The position numbers were made by a program, and so were the translations under genes. A DNA stretch of 64,000 bases from Aeromicrobium sp. A1-2. GTDB taxonomy: Bacteria; Actinomycetota; Actinomycetes; Propionibacteriales; Nocardioidaceae. The DNA is taken from contig NZ_CP027482.1 of NCBI RefSeq assembly GCF_003443875.1, positions 1,860,001-1,924,000 of the forward strand, written 5' to 3'. Below the pieces are notes generated by a model. That model was given only the letters and a program-made list of their open reading frames with translations. It did not search any database and was not told the DNA's origin. How positions within the stretch are numbered: the first letter of the stretch is position 1; each line of letters begins with the position of its first letter. Below, piece by piece: positions 30,020 through 38,213 of this stretch.

Positions 30020-31063
30020 TCATCCCGGCTCGCCGGCGAGCGGCAACTGGTCCAGCCCGGGCGGCGGGGCGAGGCCCAGATGGCGCCAGGCGCGCGCCGT
30101 CGCGACCCGCCCGCGCGGCGTGCGCGCGAGAAATCCCAGACGTACGAGGAACGGCTCGGCGAGCTCCTCGACGGTCTCGCGCTCCTCGCCGACCGCGACG
30201 GCGAGGGTCGAGGCGCCGACGGGCCCGCCGCCGAAGCTGCGGCACAGTGCGTCGAGCACGGCCCGGTCGAGTCGGTCCAGCCCCAGCTCGTCGACCTCGT
30301 AGAGGGCCAGGGCGTCGCGCGCCACGGCATGGTCGACGACGCCCCCGGCTCGGACCTCCGCGAAGTCGCGGACCCTGCGAAGCAGCCGGTTGGCGATGCG
30401 TGGTGTGCCACGGGAACGCGAGGCGATCTCCCGGCCGCCGTCGTCGGTGACCTCAAGCGCGAGCAGTCCCGCCGATCGCGAGACGATGCGATGCAGCTCG
30501 GCCGGGTCGTAGTAGTCCAGCTGAGCGGTGAAGCCGAAGCGGTCGCGCAGGGGGCTGGGCAGCAGGCCGGCCCGAGTGGTCGCACCGACCACGGTGAACG
30601 GTGGGATCTCCAGCGGGATCGCGGTCGCACCCGGACCCTTCCCGACGATGACGTCGACCCGGAAGTCTTCCATTGCCATGTAGAGCAGCTCCTCGGCGGG
30701 ACGCGACATGCGGTGGATCTCGTCGATGAACAGGACGTCTCCCTCGTTGACGCCCGACAGGATGGCCGCGAGGTCGCCGGCGTGCTGGATCGCAGGGCCG
30801 CTGGTAATCCGCAATGGCGCGGAAAGCTGGTGGGCGATGATCATCGCGATCGTGGTCTTGCCGAGACCCGGAGGGCCCGACAGCAGCACATGGTCGGGAG
30901 TCCGTCCGCGGGCCACAGCTGCCTCGAGCATCAGGGACAGCTGCTCCCGCACGCGCTCCTGCCCGATCAGCTCGTCGAGAGTGCGAGGCCGCAGCGCTGC
31001 CTCGAAGGCGCGGTCCTCCGGACCTGCCTCGGCGACGATCGCGTCGAACTCGTCGTCGTGCAT
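30020..31063 (-). CDS. ruvB: Holliday junction branch-migration ATPase RuvB
   Basis: AAA+ motor of the RuvABC resolvasome. Walker [14 protein letters not shown], Walker [10 protein letters not shown], sensor 1 [19 protein letters not shown], and the arginine-finger region are all present. The C-terminal winged helix ends in TARAWRHLG. 347 aa. Shares one base with the ruvA stop. Confidence 0.97.
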   Translation of the reverse strand: MHDDEFDAIVAEAGPEDRAFEAALRPRTLDELIGQERVREQLSLMLEAAVARGRTPDHVLLSGPPGLGKTTIAMIIAHQLSAPLRITSGPAIQHAGDLAAILSGVNEGDVLFIDEIHRMSRPAEELLYMAMEDFRVDVIVGKGPGATAIPLEIPPFTVVGATTRAGLLPSPLRDRFGFTAQLDYYDPAELHRIVSRSAGLLALEVTDDGGREIASRSRGTPRIANRLLRRVRDFAEVRAGGVVDHAVARDALALYEVDELGLDRLDRAVLDALCRSFGGGPVGASTLAVAVGEERETVEELAEPFLVRLGFLARTPRGRVATARAWRHLGLAPPPGLDQLPLAGEPG

Positions 31064-31656
31064 CAGCGCGCCTTCGCCAGCGCGCGCAGCGCGTCACGCA
31101 GCACGGTCGAGACATCGGGAGTGGCGCGGGGATCGAGCGATCCCACGACCTGCTCGAGAGCAGCATCGGCGTCACGCGTCGACCAGCCGAGGCCCAGCAG
31201 TGCCTCGTGGACCTGGGCGCGCCAGGCGGGGGCGCCACCGGTCGCCGCGAGCGTTGTGACGCCGACCCGGTCCTTGAGCTCGACGACAATCCGTTCTGCG
31301 CCCTTGCGCCCGATGCCGGGCACGGTCGTGAGAGTCGCGAGGTCGCCCTGGCCGATCGCCTGCCGGAGCCGGTCGGGGTCGAGCACCGCGAGCATCGCCT
31401 GGGCGACCTTGGGGCCGACTCCGCTGGCGGTCTGGACGAGCTCGAACATGTCGCGCTCGTCGGTGTTGGCGAAGCCGAAGATCGTCAGGGAGTCCTCACG
31501 CACGACCATCGAGGTGGAGAGCTGAACCTCACGGCCGATACGCAGCGAGGCGATCGTGCCGGGAGTGCACATGACCTGCATGCCCACGCCTCCGACGTCG
31601 ATCACGGCGGACGTCAGGGTGACTGCGGCCACTGGCCCGCGCACGTGCGCGATCAT
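31063..31656 (-). CDS. ruvA: Holliday junction DNA-binding subunit RuvA
   Basis: Tetrameric junction-binding subunit. N-terminal OB fold ([20 protein letters not shown]), helix-hairpin-helix motifs around [14 protein letters not shown] and [19 protein letters not shown], and the flexible C-terminal RuvB-binding domain. 197 aa. 4-nt overlap with ruvC. Confidence 0.97.
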   Translation of the reverse strand: MIAHVRGPVAAVTLTSAVIDVGGVGMQVMCTPGTIASLRIGREVQLSTSMVVREDSLTIFGFANTDERDMFELVQTASGVGPKVAQAMLAVLDPDRLRQAIGQGDLATLTTVPGIGRKGAERIVVELKDRVGVTTLAATGGAPAWRAQVHEALLGLGWSTRDADAALEQVVGSLDPRATPDVSTVLRDALRALAKAR

Positions 31657-32171
31657 CGGGCGGCCTGCGCGTCGACTGCCGCCTGGATGCGCGACTGCGC
31701 ACCGCCGCGCCAGATGTGACAGATCGCCAACGCCAACGCGTCAGCCGCGTCAGCCGGCTTCGGCGCCTCGGTCAGCCTCAGCAGACGAGTCACCATCTGC
31801 GTGACCTGGGCCTTGTCGGCACGGCCGCTTCCGGTCACCGACGCCTTGACCTCGCTCGGCGTGTGCAGCTGCACCGGGATGCCGTGGCGCGCCGCAACGA
31901 CCATGGCGATGCCGCTGGCCTGCGCCGTGCCCATCACGGTGCGGACGTTGTGCTGGCTGAAGACCCGCTCGACCGCGACCACGTCGGGGCGGTGCTCCAA
32001 GACGCTGGCCTCGATCTGCTGCTCGAGCTGGTGTAGCCGGCGCGCGGTGTCGAGGTCCGGCGGAGTGCGAAAGACACCCACGTGCACCATCGTCAACGGC
32101 CGGCCGACGGTGCCGTCGACCACTCCGACGCCACATCGGGTCAGACCGGGATCGATCCCGAGCACCCTCAT
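31653..32171 (-). CDS. ruvC: Crossover junction endodeoxyribonuclease RuvC
   Basis: RNase H-fold resolvase. Acidic catalytic residues are in [38 protein letters not shown] and the C-terminal [13 protein letters not shown]. 172 aa. First of the ruvCAB operon, 81 nt after the YebC gene. Confidence 0.97.
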   Translation of the reverse strand: MRVLGIDPGLTRCGVGVVDGTVGRPLTMVHVGVFRTPPDLDTARRLHQLEQQIEASVLEHRPDVVAVERVFSQHNVRTVMGTAQASGIAMVVAARHGIPVQLHTPSEVKASVTGSGRADKAQVTQMVTRLLRLTEAPKPADAADALALAICHIWRGGAQSRIQAAVDAQAAR

Positions 32172-32252
32172 CGGCCCGACTCGCAGATAGAACGCATGTT
32201 CGACAGCGTAGACGGCCGGCGAGTCAGCCGGAAGGCGACGCGCCGGTCCGGA

Positions 32253-33017
32253 TCAGGCCTGGACCTGGGCCATGACCTCGTCGGAGGCGTCGAAGTTGGC
32301 AAACACGTTCTGCACGTCGTCGCTGTCCTCGAGCGCGTCGATCAACCGCATGATCTTGGTCGCCGCGTCGACGTCGACCTCGACCGTCACGGTCGGCACG
32401 AACGAGGCGTCGGCCGAGTCGTAGTCGAGGCCGGCTCCCTGCAGCGCCGTGCGCACAGCCACCAGATCGGTCGCTTCGCTGATGACCTCGAACGTGCCGT
32501 CGAGGTCGTTGACCTCCTCGGCGCCGGCGTCCAGGACAGCCATCAGGACGTCGTCCTCGTTGGTCTCGCCCTCGGCCTGCTCGGCCGGCACCATGATGAC
32601 GCCCTTGCGGTGGAACATGTACGACACCGAGCCCGGATCGGCCATCGTGCCGCCGTTGCGGGTCATCGCAGTGCGCACCTCCATCGCGGCGCGGTTGCGG
32701 TTGTCGGTCAGGCACTCGACCAGCAGCGCGACGCCGCCGGGGGCATACCCCTCGTACATGATCGTGATGTAGTCGACCGCGTCGTCGCCGACGCCGCCGC
32801 CGCGCTTGACCGCACGGTCGATGTGGTCCTTGGGGACCGAGGCCTTCTTGGCCTTCTGGACCGCGTCGTACAACGTCGGGTTGCCCTCGAGATCGGCGCC
32901 GCCCATCCGGGCAGCGACCTCGATGTTCTTGACCATCTTGGCGAACATCTTGCCGCGCTTGGCATCGACGATGGCCTTCTTGTGCTTCGTGGTCGCCCAC
33001 TTGGAGTGGCCTGACAT
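32253..33017 (-). CDS. yebC: YebC/TACO1 family protein
   Basis: Begins [20 protein letters not shown], the universal YebC start, at ATG 33017; an upstream in-frame extension overlapping pdxT is rejected. 254 aa with [19 protein letters not shown] and [19 protein letters not shown]. YebC proteins were long listed as DNA-binding transcription regulators; work on bacterial YebC and mitochondrial TACO1 points to translation at proline-rich stretches. It lies directly after pdxT, as in most Actinobacteria. Confidence 0.95.
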   Translation of the reverse strand: MSGHSKWATTKHKKAIVDAKRGKMFAKMVKNIEVAARMGGADLEGNPTLYDAVQKAKKASVPKDHIDRAVKRGGGVGDDAVDYITIMYEGYAPGGVALLVECLTDNRNRAAMEVRTAMTRNGGTMADPGSVSYMFHRKGVIMVPAEQAEGETNEDDVLMAVLDAGAEEVNDLDGTFEVISEATDLVAVRTALQGAGLDYDSADASFVPTVTVEVDVDAATKIMRLIDALEDSDDVQNVFANFDASDEVMAQVQA

Positions 33018-33030
33018 GAGGAACGCCTTT

Positions 33031-33630
33031 CTACGACTGCTTGACGAGGTCGACGAAGTAACGGTGGATGCGATCGTCGCTCCCGACTTCGGGATGGAAC
33101 GAGGTCGCCATCCGGCTGCCCTGTCGAACAGCGACGATTCTACCGGCCGCCGGTCCGGTCGGGACCGTGGCAAGCACGTCGACCTCGGGGCCGACCGCCT
33201 CGACCCAGGGGGCACGGATGAACACCGCGTGGACGGGGTCGGCGAATCCGTCGAATGCGATGTCGCCCTCGAACGAGTCGACCTGGCGTCCGAACGCGTT
33301 GCGCCGCACCGTGATGTCGAGACCCCCAAGGGTCTCCTGACCCACGATGCCGTCCTCGATCCGGTCGGCCAGCATGATCATCCCGGCGCAGGTGCCGAAG
33401 GTCGGCATGCCGCCGTGGATACGCTCCGCCAGCGGGTCGAACAGATCGAAGGTGCGTGCCAGCTTGTACATCGTGGTGGACTCGCCGCCGGGAAGCACGA
33501 GGGCGTCACATCGCGCGAGCTCCTCGGGCCGCCGAACCGTGAACGCGGGAACGCCGAGCTGGTCGAGCGCACGCAGGTGCTCACGGACGTCACCTTGCAG
33601 CGCAAAGACGCCGATCGCGGGAGAAGACAC
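33031..33630 (-). CDS. pdxT: Pyridoxal 5'-phosphate synthase glutaminase subunit PdxT
   Basis: Releases ammonia from glutamine and feeds it to PdxS. Catalytic Cys in [14 protein letters not shown]; the His-Glu pair is in [14 protein letters not shown]; oxyanion segment [13 protein letters not shown]. 199 aa. GTG start at 33630 with AAGG 7 nt upstream. In relatives it normally follows pdxS closely. Here pdxS is 4.6 kb upstream, with a six-gene operon between them, so pdxT must have its own promoter or be read from that operon. Confidence 0.95.
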   Translation of the reverse strand: MSSPAIGVFALQGDVREHLRALDQLGVPAFTVRRPEELARCDALVLPGGESTTMYKLARTFDLFDPLAERIHGGMPTFGTCAGMIMLADRIEDGIVGQETLGGLDITVRRNAFGRQVDSFEGDIAFDGFADPVHAVFIRAPWVEAVGPEVDVLATVPTGPAAGRIVAVRQGSRMATSFHPEVGSDDRIHRYFVDLVKQS

Positions 33631-33917
33631 GCAGCAACCTTACGCAGGCCCCTGCGGGTGCTCCGCGTGTGGCGACGACGGCGACGTGAGAGACGAATCT
33701 CCAGGGGATACGCCGCCGCCGCCGCTCCCTCTCGGAAATACATCCGATCGGGCTTACGGAGCGAGCGACCCACCACGACGACAAGCGTGTGGTGGATCGA
33801 ACTCCCTCTGAGCCAGCACGCGATTCGAGGCACTCCCATACCCCTCACGCACCGACACAAGAAATGATACCTGTCCGGTGTCCATCGGCACCATCGTGAA
33901 ATTCGGCGAGAGGCCGA
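33631..33917 (-). other. Non-coding gap between the peptidase operon and pdxT
   Basis: About 290 nt with no convincing gene. It contains an inverted repeat with 7-bp arms CCACCAC (33770-33776) and GTGGTGG (33789-33795), a possible terminator for the operon upstream, and a small perfect hairpin CGCAGG/CCTGCG (33643-33656) just before pdxT. A pdxT promoter is expected here but I could not identify it. Confidence 0.35.
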
Positions 33918-34454
33918 TCAGGACCGTCTCGTCCCCCGCACACGGCGGCGTGGAGTGACGACGACGAAGGCCAGGCACGCCACGAGTGCGCCGCCGGCCA
34001 CGATCGCAATAAGCCCGTGGAAGGGCCCGACGAGGAACCCGAGCAGCGGGACTGCGAACAGGACACGGTCGACCCTGGTGACCTCGTAGGTCTCGGCGTC
34101 CGGCACCGACGAGTCGTCGGCCTTGAGCGTCAGCCGGACGCTGCCGCCGTAGGGCTCCACCTCGACGATGCGGTGCGTCACGCGACCACCGGCACGGTCG
34201 GTCACGCTCACGACATCGCCGGGCCCGACGTCGCCAACCGGGGCCCCCCGCGCGATGGCCAGGTCTCCGGACGAGATCGCGGGCGCCATCGAGTCGGAGC
34301 GGAACGAGATCGGGATGATCCCCAGCGACGCGCACAGGACGGCGGCCACGAGGCTGACAGCGCCCAGCACGGCCCCGATCCGGAGCAGGACGGACTGCCA
34401 GAACCAGCTGGTTCGTACGGGTGCCGCCGCCCGACGTCGACCGCGCTGTTCCAT
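33918..34454 (-). CDS. SipW-like signal peptidase I (third peptidase module of the operon)
   Basis: Signal peptidase of the archaeal/SipW type, 178 aa. A membrane span (IGAVLGAVSLVAAVLCASL) precedes the catalytic serine in FRSDSMAPAISSGDL. The base is His in GRVTHRIVEVE, where standard bacterial enzymes have Lys. A second span (FHGLIAIVAGGALVACLAFVVV) follows. The ATG at 34454 is chosen for AGGG 6 nt upstream; GTG 34490 lacks a ribosome site. It is the last gene of the operon, 48 nt after the fusion gene. Presumed job: cleaving the SipW-type signals of the neighbouring secreted proteins. Confidence 0.85.
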   Translation of the reverse strand: MEQRGRRRAAAPVRTSWFWQSVLLRIGAVLGAVSLVAAVLCASLGIIPISFRSDSMAPAISSGDLAIARGAPVGDVGPGDVVSVTDRAGGRVTHRIVEVEPYGGSVRLTLKADDSSVPDAETYEVTRVDRVLFAVPLLGFLVGPFHGLIAIVAGGALVACLAFVVVTPRRRVRGTRRS

Positions 34455-34502
34455 GGATCCCTCTCGAGGTGTCCCTCCCTCGCTCGGCACTCTATCGGCG
34501 CT

Positions 34503-35537
34503 TTAGTTGCAACTGCTGGCGAGTCCGAGGAAGAGCACCGACAAGAGCTTCCCGGTCGCAGTCGTCGACCCGTTGCTCACCCAGGTTGGCGAGCCGGCAA
34601 GCCTCGACCTGACCCTGATAGTGATGGTGGCCGGCAAACCCAGGATGCCGTTGAGGAGCAGGAACGAGTAGGTGACGGACTGACTCGTGACGAGGCTTCC
34701 GCTGTTGCTGATGACATCGGTCCGCCGGACCGTGCCGCCCGAGTCCTCGACCGTCACGACGTATTCGTAGCGGAGGTCCGAATTGGGCCAGGTGAACGTG
34801 AGGCTGGCCAGCAGACCTCCTCCGCTGCAGGTCACCGACGCCGGCTCGAGGACGGTGTGCGCACCGAATGTTGTGCCGGAGATGACGACGGGATCGGTCC
34901 AGGGTGCCGCGGAGGCGGCCGATCCAAGCGTCAGCGAGACGGCTGCCCCGAGGGCCACGCTCATGCGGAACGCTGCCTTGGACCGTTTCGATCTCGCCGC
35001 TTTGCGTGATCCGCCGGGAGGCAGCACCAGCGCCCGGTCCTCGGGCCCGTCCGGTGGCCTACGCCGGAAGACCAGAGCCAGCATCCCGGCGACGTACAGA
35101 CCCAGCAGGAAGAGACCGACCGGACTTGTCGCGGCGTCGACGGCGTACCCCGCCTTTGGTATGTCGAAGAGGACCTTCTCGGCCGTCGTGACGGTGTAGA
35201 GCTCCGCGTCGGGACTTCTGTTCGCATCTCCGCGCAGGGTGAGCTGTCGCGCATCGCCCTGCGCCGCGGTGCTGACGAGACGGTGGGTGACTCGATTTCC
35301 GCCGGAGTTGACCACCGAGACGATGTCCCCGCGCCGAAGTGTCGATGCATCGACCGTCCGCGACACGCCCAGGTCGCCGGTGTGGATCGCCGGTGACATC
35401 GATCCGGAACGGAACACCAACGGCTTGACGTCGAACGCTGCCCCCGCGATGGTCGCAAGGATGCAGACGACGCCGAGCAGCGCCCCGAAGGTCAAGAAGA
35501 CCTCCCGGGTCGCGCGCACGACGCCTCGTCCGGTCAT
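34503..35537 (-). CDS. Fusion of SipW-like signal peptidase with a SipW-substrate-like secreted domain
   Basis: A single 344-aa frame. Residues 12-158 form a full SipW-like peptidase: span 1 (about 13-34), Ser46 in FRSGSMSPAIHTGDL, His85 in GNRVTHRLVST, GDAN at 103-106, and span 2 (about 139-157). After a proline and basic linker (160-190) comes a second hydrophobic signal-like stretch (192-210). It leads into APWTDPVVISGTTFGAHTV, the same layout as the mature start of the adjacent substrate (AYWTDDVVISGSTF). The rest (230-344) is a Ser/Thr-rich beta-type domain with Cys near 237 and at the end. ATG 35537 overlaps the preceding gene by 4 nt. No stop or frame change separates the halves. Confidence 0.85.
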   Translation of the reverse strand: MTGRGVVRATREVFLTFGALLGVVCILATIAGAAFDVKPLVFRSGSMSPAIHTGDLGVSRTVDASTLRRGDIVSVVNSGGNRVTHRLVSTAAQGDARQLTLRGDANRSPDAELYTVTTAEKVLFDIPKAGYAVDAATSPVGLFLLGLYVAGMLALVFRRRPPDGPEDRALVLPPGGSRKAARSKRSKAAFRMSVALGAAVSLTLGSAASAAPWTDPVVISGTTFGAHTVLEPASVTCSGGGLLASLTFTWPNSDLRYEYVVTVEDSGGTVRRTDVISNSGSLVTSQSVTYSFLLLNGILGLPATITIRVRSRLAGSPTWVSNGSTTATGKLLSVLFLGLASSCN

Positions 35538-36163
35538 GACAGGTCGGACGTTCCGGTCGCAGTGAACGTGGCCGACACAGCCTTGCCCTGCAAGCCGGTC
35601 GGCGCGGCAGCGTCGAACGAGACCTGGAAGCACAACAGCTCGGCGGCACTCGTCGGGCTCCCGGCCAGGGGGCCACGTGACGGGATGAGGATCGTGGTGG
35701 TGCTCGTCAGCGCAACGGCGTTGACGAGGGTCGCGGTCCCGGCCGTGCACGTGCTCGCACTTCCTGTGCCGCTTTTCGTGCCACCAAGAGTGACAGTCAG
35801 CCGGAGCGCGGAGTTGGTGGAGTACACCGCGACGTCGGTGCCGCTCAGCACGCCGGAGATCGAGTACTTCAGCGCGGCGGTGCCGCCATTCTTGACCGTG
35901 AGGACCTCGGCCGACGTGTTGCCCGGGACCATGGCGGTCATCGACAACGTCGTGGTGGCGTAGGCGTCGGCGTTGTTGACCTTGAGGTCGAGGGTTCCGG
36001 CGGTGAACGTCGAGCCCGAGATCACGACGTCGTCGGTCCAGTACGCAAACGTCCCGGTCGCGCCTATCCCGAGTGCCACGCCGAGGCTCAGCAACGCCCG
36101 CGCGCGCACCGACCCCAGCAGCTTGCGCCCGGCCCGGTTCGGCCCGTCTCTATGACTGGACAT
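35534..36163 (-). CDS. TasA/camelysin-like secreted protein with SipW-type signal region
   Basis: 209 aa. A basic N-terminus (MSSHRDGPNRAGRKLLGSV) and one hydrophobic stretch (ALLSLGVALGIGATGTFA) are followed at once by YWTDDVVISGSTFTAGTLDL, the hallmark of SipW-processed proteins such as TasA and CalY. The mature part is Thr/Ser/Ala-rich with predicted beta strands and two cysteines (ASTCTAG and AELLCFQVS). Likely a surface or fibre component. ATG 36163 overlaps the LPDTG gene by 14 nt, and its stop overlaps the fusion gene by 4 nt. Confidence 0.85.
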   Translation of the reverse strand: MSSHRDGPNRAGRKLLGSVRARALLSLGVALGIGATGTFAYWTDDVVISGSTFTAGTLDLKVNNADAYATTTLSMTAMVPGNTSAEVLTVKNGGTAALKYSISGVLSGTDVAVYSTNSALRLTVTLGGTKSGTGSASTCTAGTATLVNAVALTSTTTILIPSRGPLAGSPTSAAELLCFQVSFDAAAPTGLQGKAVSATFTATGTSDLS

Positions 36164-36782
36164 CGGTGCCTGCTTCCTCCCGGCGCTTGTGCACCAGGAT
36201 GGTTCCGGCGCCCACGAGCGTGAGACCGATGATGAACGACCACGACGCGGGTGCGCCGGTGTCGGGGAGGAGACCGTCGCGGTCGGGAGCGACGGCGGCC
36301 TCGACATCCTGACTGAGCAGGATGCGGAACGCGAGAGCCAGATTCTGCGTCTGCGACGGATTGGTCGCCTCCGGTGCGAACGCCACCGAGACATCGATCC
36401 TGGCGCTGTCACCCGTCCCGACCCCGATCTCGGACACCAGGCGATGGGTCCCGGTGGCCGATGTCTCGCGCCAACGGCCTCCTCCCCCTCGGACCGAGAT
36501 CGTCAGATAACCGGTCTCGAGCAGCGAGTCGATGTGCGTGCCGACGACGTCCACCGAGAGCGTCGCAGGCTCGTCGGCCTGGTTCCGCACGTAGAACGTC
36601 GCCGTCCGGGAGTCTCCTGGCACCCAGCGCAGGTCCGGATCGAACAGTGTCGAGGACAGCGTCGGCGCGAAGGTCACACCATCGCGGCTCAGGCCGATCC
36701 GTGCGTCCGCAAACGCCGGCGCGACCACGACCGGCACGAGTGCCAACGCCGCGAGCAGGCACATGATTGCGCGCATGATCAC
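36150..36782 (-). CDS. Secreted protein with LPDTG sortase signal
   Basis: 210 aa. Standard Sec signal peptide (MCLLAALALVPVVVAPAFA) cleaved near ADARIG, then a beta-rich domain with DLRWVPGDSRTATFYVRNQA and a conserved-looking DPDLRW/WRETSAT region. The C-terminus is a full cell-wall sorting signal: LPDTG at residues 172-176, hydrophobic SFIIGLTLVGAGTILV, then HKRREE. No sortase gene lies in the window. The GTG at 36782 has GGAG 8 nt upstream and overlaps the peptidase stop by 4 nt; ATG 36776 is the alternative. It would anchor or organise the neighbouring fibre-type proteins at the wall. Confidence 0.82.
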   Translation of the reverse strand: MIMRAIMCLLAALALVPVVVAPAFADARIGLSRDGVTFAPTLSSTLFDPDLRWVPGDSRTATFYVRNQADEPATLSVDVVGTHIDSLLETGYLTISVRGGGGRWRETSATGTHRLVSEIGVGTGDSARIDVSVAFAPEATNPSQTQNLALAFRILLSQDVEAAVAPDRDGLLPDTGAPASWSFIIGLTLVGAGTILVHKRREEAGTDVQS

Positions 36783-37354
36783 TTCACCGGCTCCTTCGGC
36801 TCGTCTGGTGTCTTCCAACGGTCCCTCATGGCTCCGAGAATCATCGCTGCGGCGTAGCCCAGCAGACCGACCGCCACGATGGTGACCGCCATCTGCCGCT
36901 GCGAGCTCTCGATCACGTTGGTCACCCTCCCCAGCTGGCGGACGTGGTACCACCGCGCTCCCACGATCTGCACCGGCCTCACGGTCTTTGCGTCTGCCAC
37001 CTTGTTCGCGTCGCCCTGGGTCCGGAAGACCAGCCGACCCTTCGCGTCGTAGCCCTGCCCGACGACCCGGTGGGTCACCACGGCCGGCTTTCCGGACTCC
37101 AGCTGGTACGTCACGACCATCCCGATGCGGATGTCCTGCGCATCGATCGGCTTGACGACCACGAGGGTCCCCGGCGGCATTCCGGGGCGCATCGAGTCGG
37201 TCAGGATCGTGTACGGACGCGCGCCGGCAAGTCGTGGGACCAGGACCGCGACGGCAAGCACCAGCACCACCGCGACGATGACGAACCAGGCCAGGACCTG
37301 GGTCAGCCATCCGCGGATGCGGGTGCCCTCGGCTCGACGCTTCGACATGATCAT
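36779..37354 (-). CDS. SipW-like signal peptidase I (first peptidase gene of the operon)
   Basis: 191 aa. Span 1 is long (WFVIVAVVLVLAVAVLV), catalytic Ser54 in TDSMRPGMPPGTLVVV, His95 in AVVTHRVVGQ, and GDAN near 114-117. A C-terminal span (MAVTIVAVGLLGYAAAMILG) is followed by a charged tail. The ATG at 37354 has GGAGG 5 nt upstream. It is the closest peptidase to the first substrate gene. It differs clearly from the two other peptidase modules in the same operon, so they are not recent duplicates. Confidence 0.87.
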   Translation of the reverse strand: MIMSKRRAEGTRIRGWLTQVLAWFVIVAVVLVLAVAVLVPRLAGARPYTILTDSMRPGMPPGTLVVVKPIDAQDIRIGMVVTYQLESGKPAVVTHRVVGQGYDAKGRLVFRTQGDANKVADAKTVRPVQIVGARWYHVRQLGRVTNVIESSQRQMAVTIVAVGLLGYAAAMILGAMRDRWKTPDEPKEPVK

Positions 37355-37436
37355 CTCGACCTCCGCCTGCGGCCGGGTGGCGCGGAGTCCTCGTGGGACC
37401 CGACGTCACCCGGCCGATTCAGGACGCGAGATCGGG

Positions 37437-38000
37437 TCAGGCGGAGACTTGGGTCAGCGTCACGGTGAGCTCGTCGAGCGTCGCCGTGATGCCCTGCATG
37501 TCGTTCGCGTTGATCTGCGGCGTACCGGTCTCATCGGTGCCGAACGGGACCGTGACCGTGAAGGTCGCGGTGATCGTGTCTCCGTCGTTCGCCGAGGTGA
37601 CGAAGCCGCCGTCGACGATCGGGGTTCCACCGACGTCGAAGGTCGTGGCTGCGGTCAGGTCGAGCGACGTCGACGCGGTGCTCGGTGTGTAGCTGACCGA
37701 CGCAGGCGCGCCGATCTCGGCCTTGAGGTTGTCTCCGGTCGCGGACAGCGTGAAGGTGCAGTCCTTGGTGATGACGTCACCGGGCACGATCAGGACAACT
37801 GGGTCGCCGGCGCCGGGGTTGCCCGTGGCGTAGGCCCAATCGGTATCGCACGTGCCGTCCGTGAGCGTCAGCGTGCCGGCCGTGATGTCGCCACCATCGG
37901 CGGTGCCATCGGCCGTCCAGTAGGCCAACGAGCCCGCTCCGCCAAGCAGCAGGACAGCTGCTGCTGATGCCGCGATGGCACCCTTCATCGACTTCTTCAT
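37437..38000 (-). CDS. Alternate-type signal peptide protein (TasA/CalY-like)
   Basis: 187 aa and the first gene of the operon. N-terminus MKKSMKGAIAASAAAVLLLGG followed by AGSLAYWTADGTADGGDITA, the SipW-type processing region. The mature part is almost wholly Thr/Ser/Asp/Gly with predicted beta strands and two cysteines (DGTCDTDWAY, TKDCTFTLS) that may pair. ATG 38000 is supported by GGGAGAA about 7 nt upstream. Likely the main secreted subunit, since it is closest to the promoter. Confidence 0.87.
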   Translation of the reverse strand: MKKSMKGAIAASAAAVLLLGGAGSLAYWTADGTADGGDITAGTLTLTDGTCDTDWAYATGNPGAGDPVVLIVPGDVITKDCTFTLSATGDNLKAEIGAPASVSYTPSTASTSLDLTAATTFDVGGTPIVDGGFVTSANDGDTITATFTVTVPFGTDETGTPQINANDMQGITATLDELTVTLTQVSA

Positions 38001-38091
38001 GAGTTCTCCCTTGCGACGTCCCAGACGACCATCCCGGTCGTACGGATGAGACGCGCTCCCACGCTCATTGTGACGCCAAAAAGTCGACGGA

Positions 38092-38116
38092 CTTCCCAAA
38101 GGGGAGAAATAAAACC
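38092..38116 (-). promoter_or_regulatory. Possible stress-sigma-type promoter of the peptidase/fibre operon
   Basis: On the minus strand GGTTTT (38111-38116) is followed after 13 nt by GGGAAG (38092-38097). This resembles the GTTT-N13/15-GGG pattern of actinobacterial sigma-B/F promoters. It lies 92 nt upstream of the first substrate start and downstream of the pdxS terminator, the right place for an independent promoter. By-eye match only. Confidence 0.35.
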
Positions 38117-38145
38117 ATCTGTGCCCTGTGTGTCGCCTCACACGC

Positions 38146-38182
38146 AAAAAACCGTGCACCCCGGCTGAGCCGGGATGCACGG
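38146..38182 (-). terminator. Intrinsic terminator of pdxS
   Basis: On the minus strand, 13-bp arms (38170-38182 and 38152-38164, one G-U pair) flank a 5-nt loop and are followed by six T (38146-38151). It starts 32 nt after the pdxS stop. A hairpin with a T-run is unusual for this genome and should isolate pdxS from the operon downstream. Confidence 0.92.
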
Positions 38183-38213
38183 TCGTGCGGCAGGAGATAC
38201 CCGCGCGAAAGAC

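Noticed and set aside
33018..33329. N-terminal extension of yebC into pdxT
   Set aside because: It runs over pdxT in another frame; MSGHSKW at 33017 is the conserved start.
33631..38213. Mobile element as the carrier of the peptidase operon
   Set aside because: No transposase, integrase, tRNA target site or flanking repeats were found.
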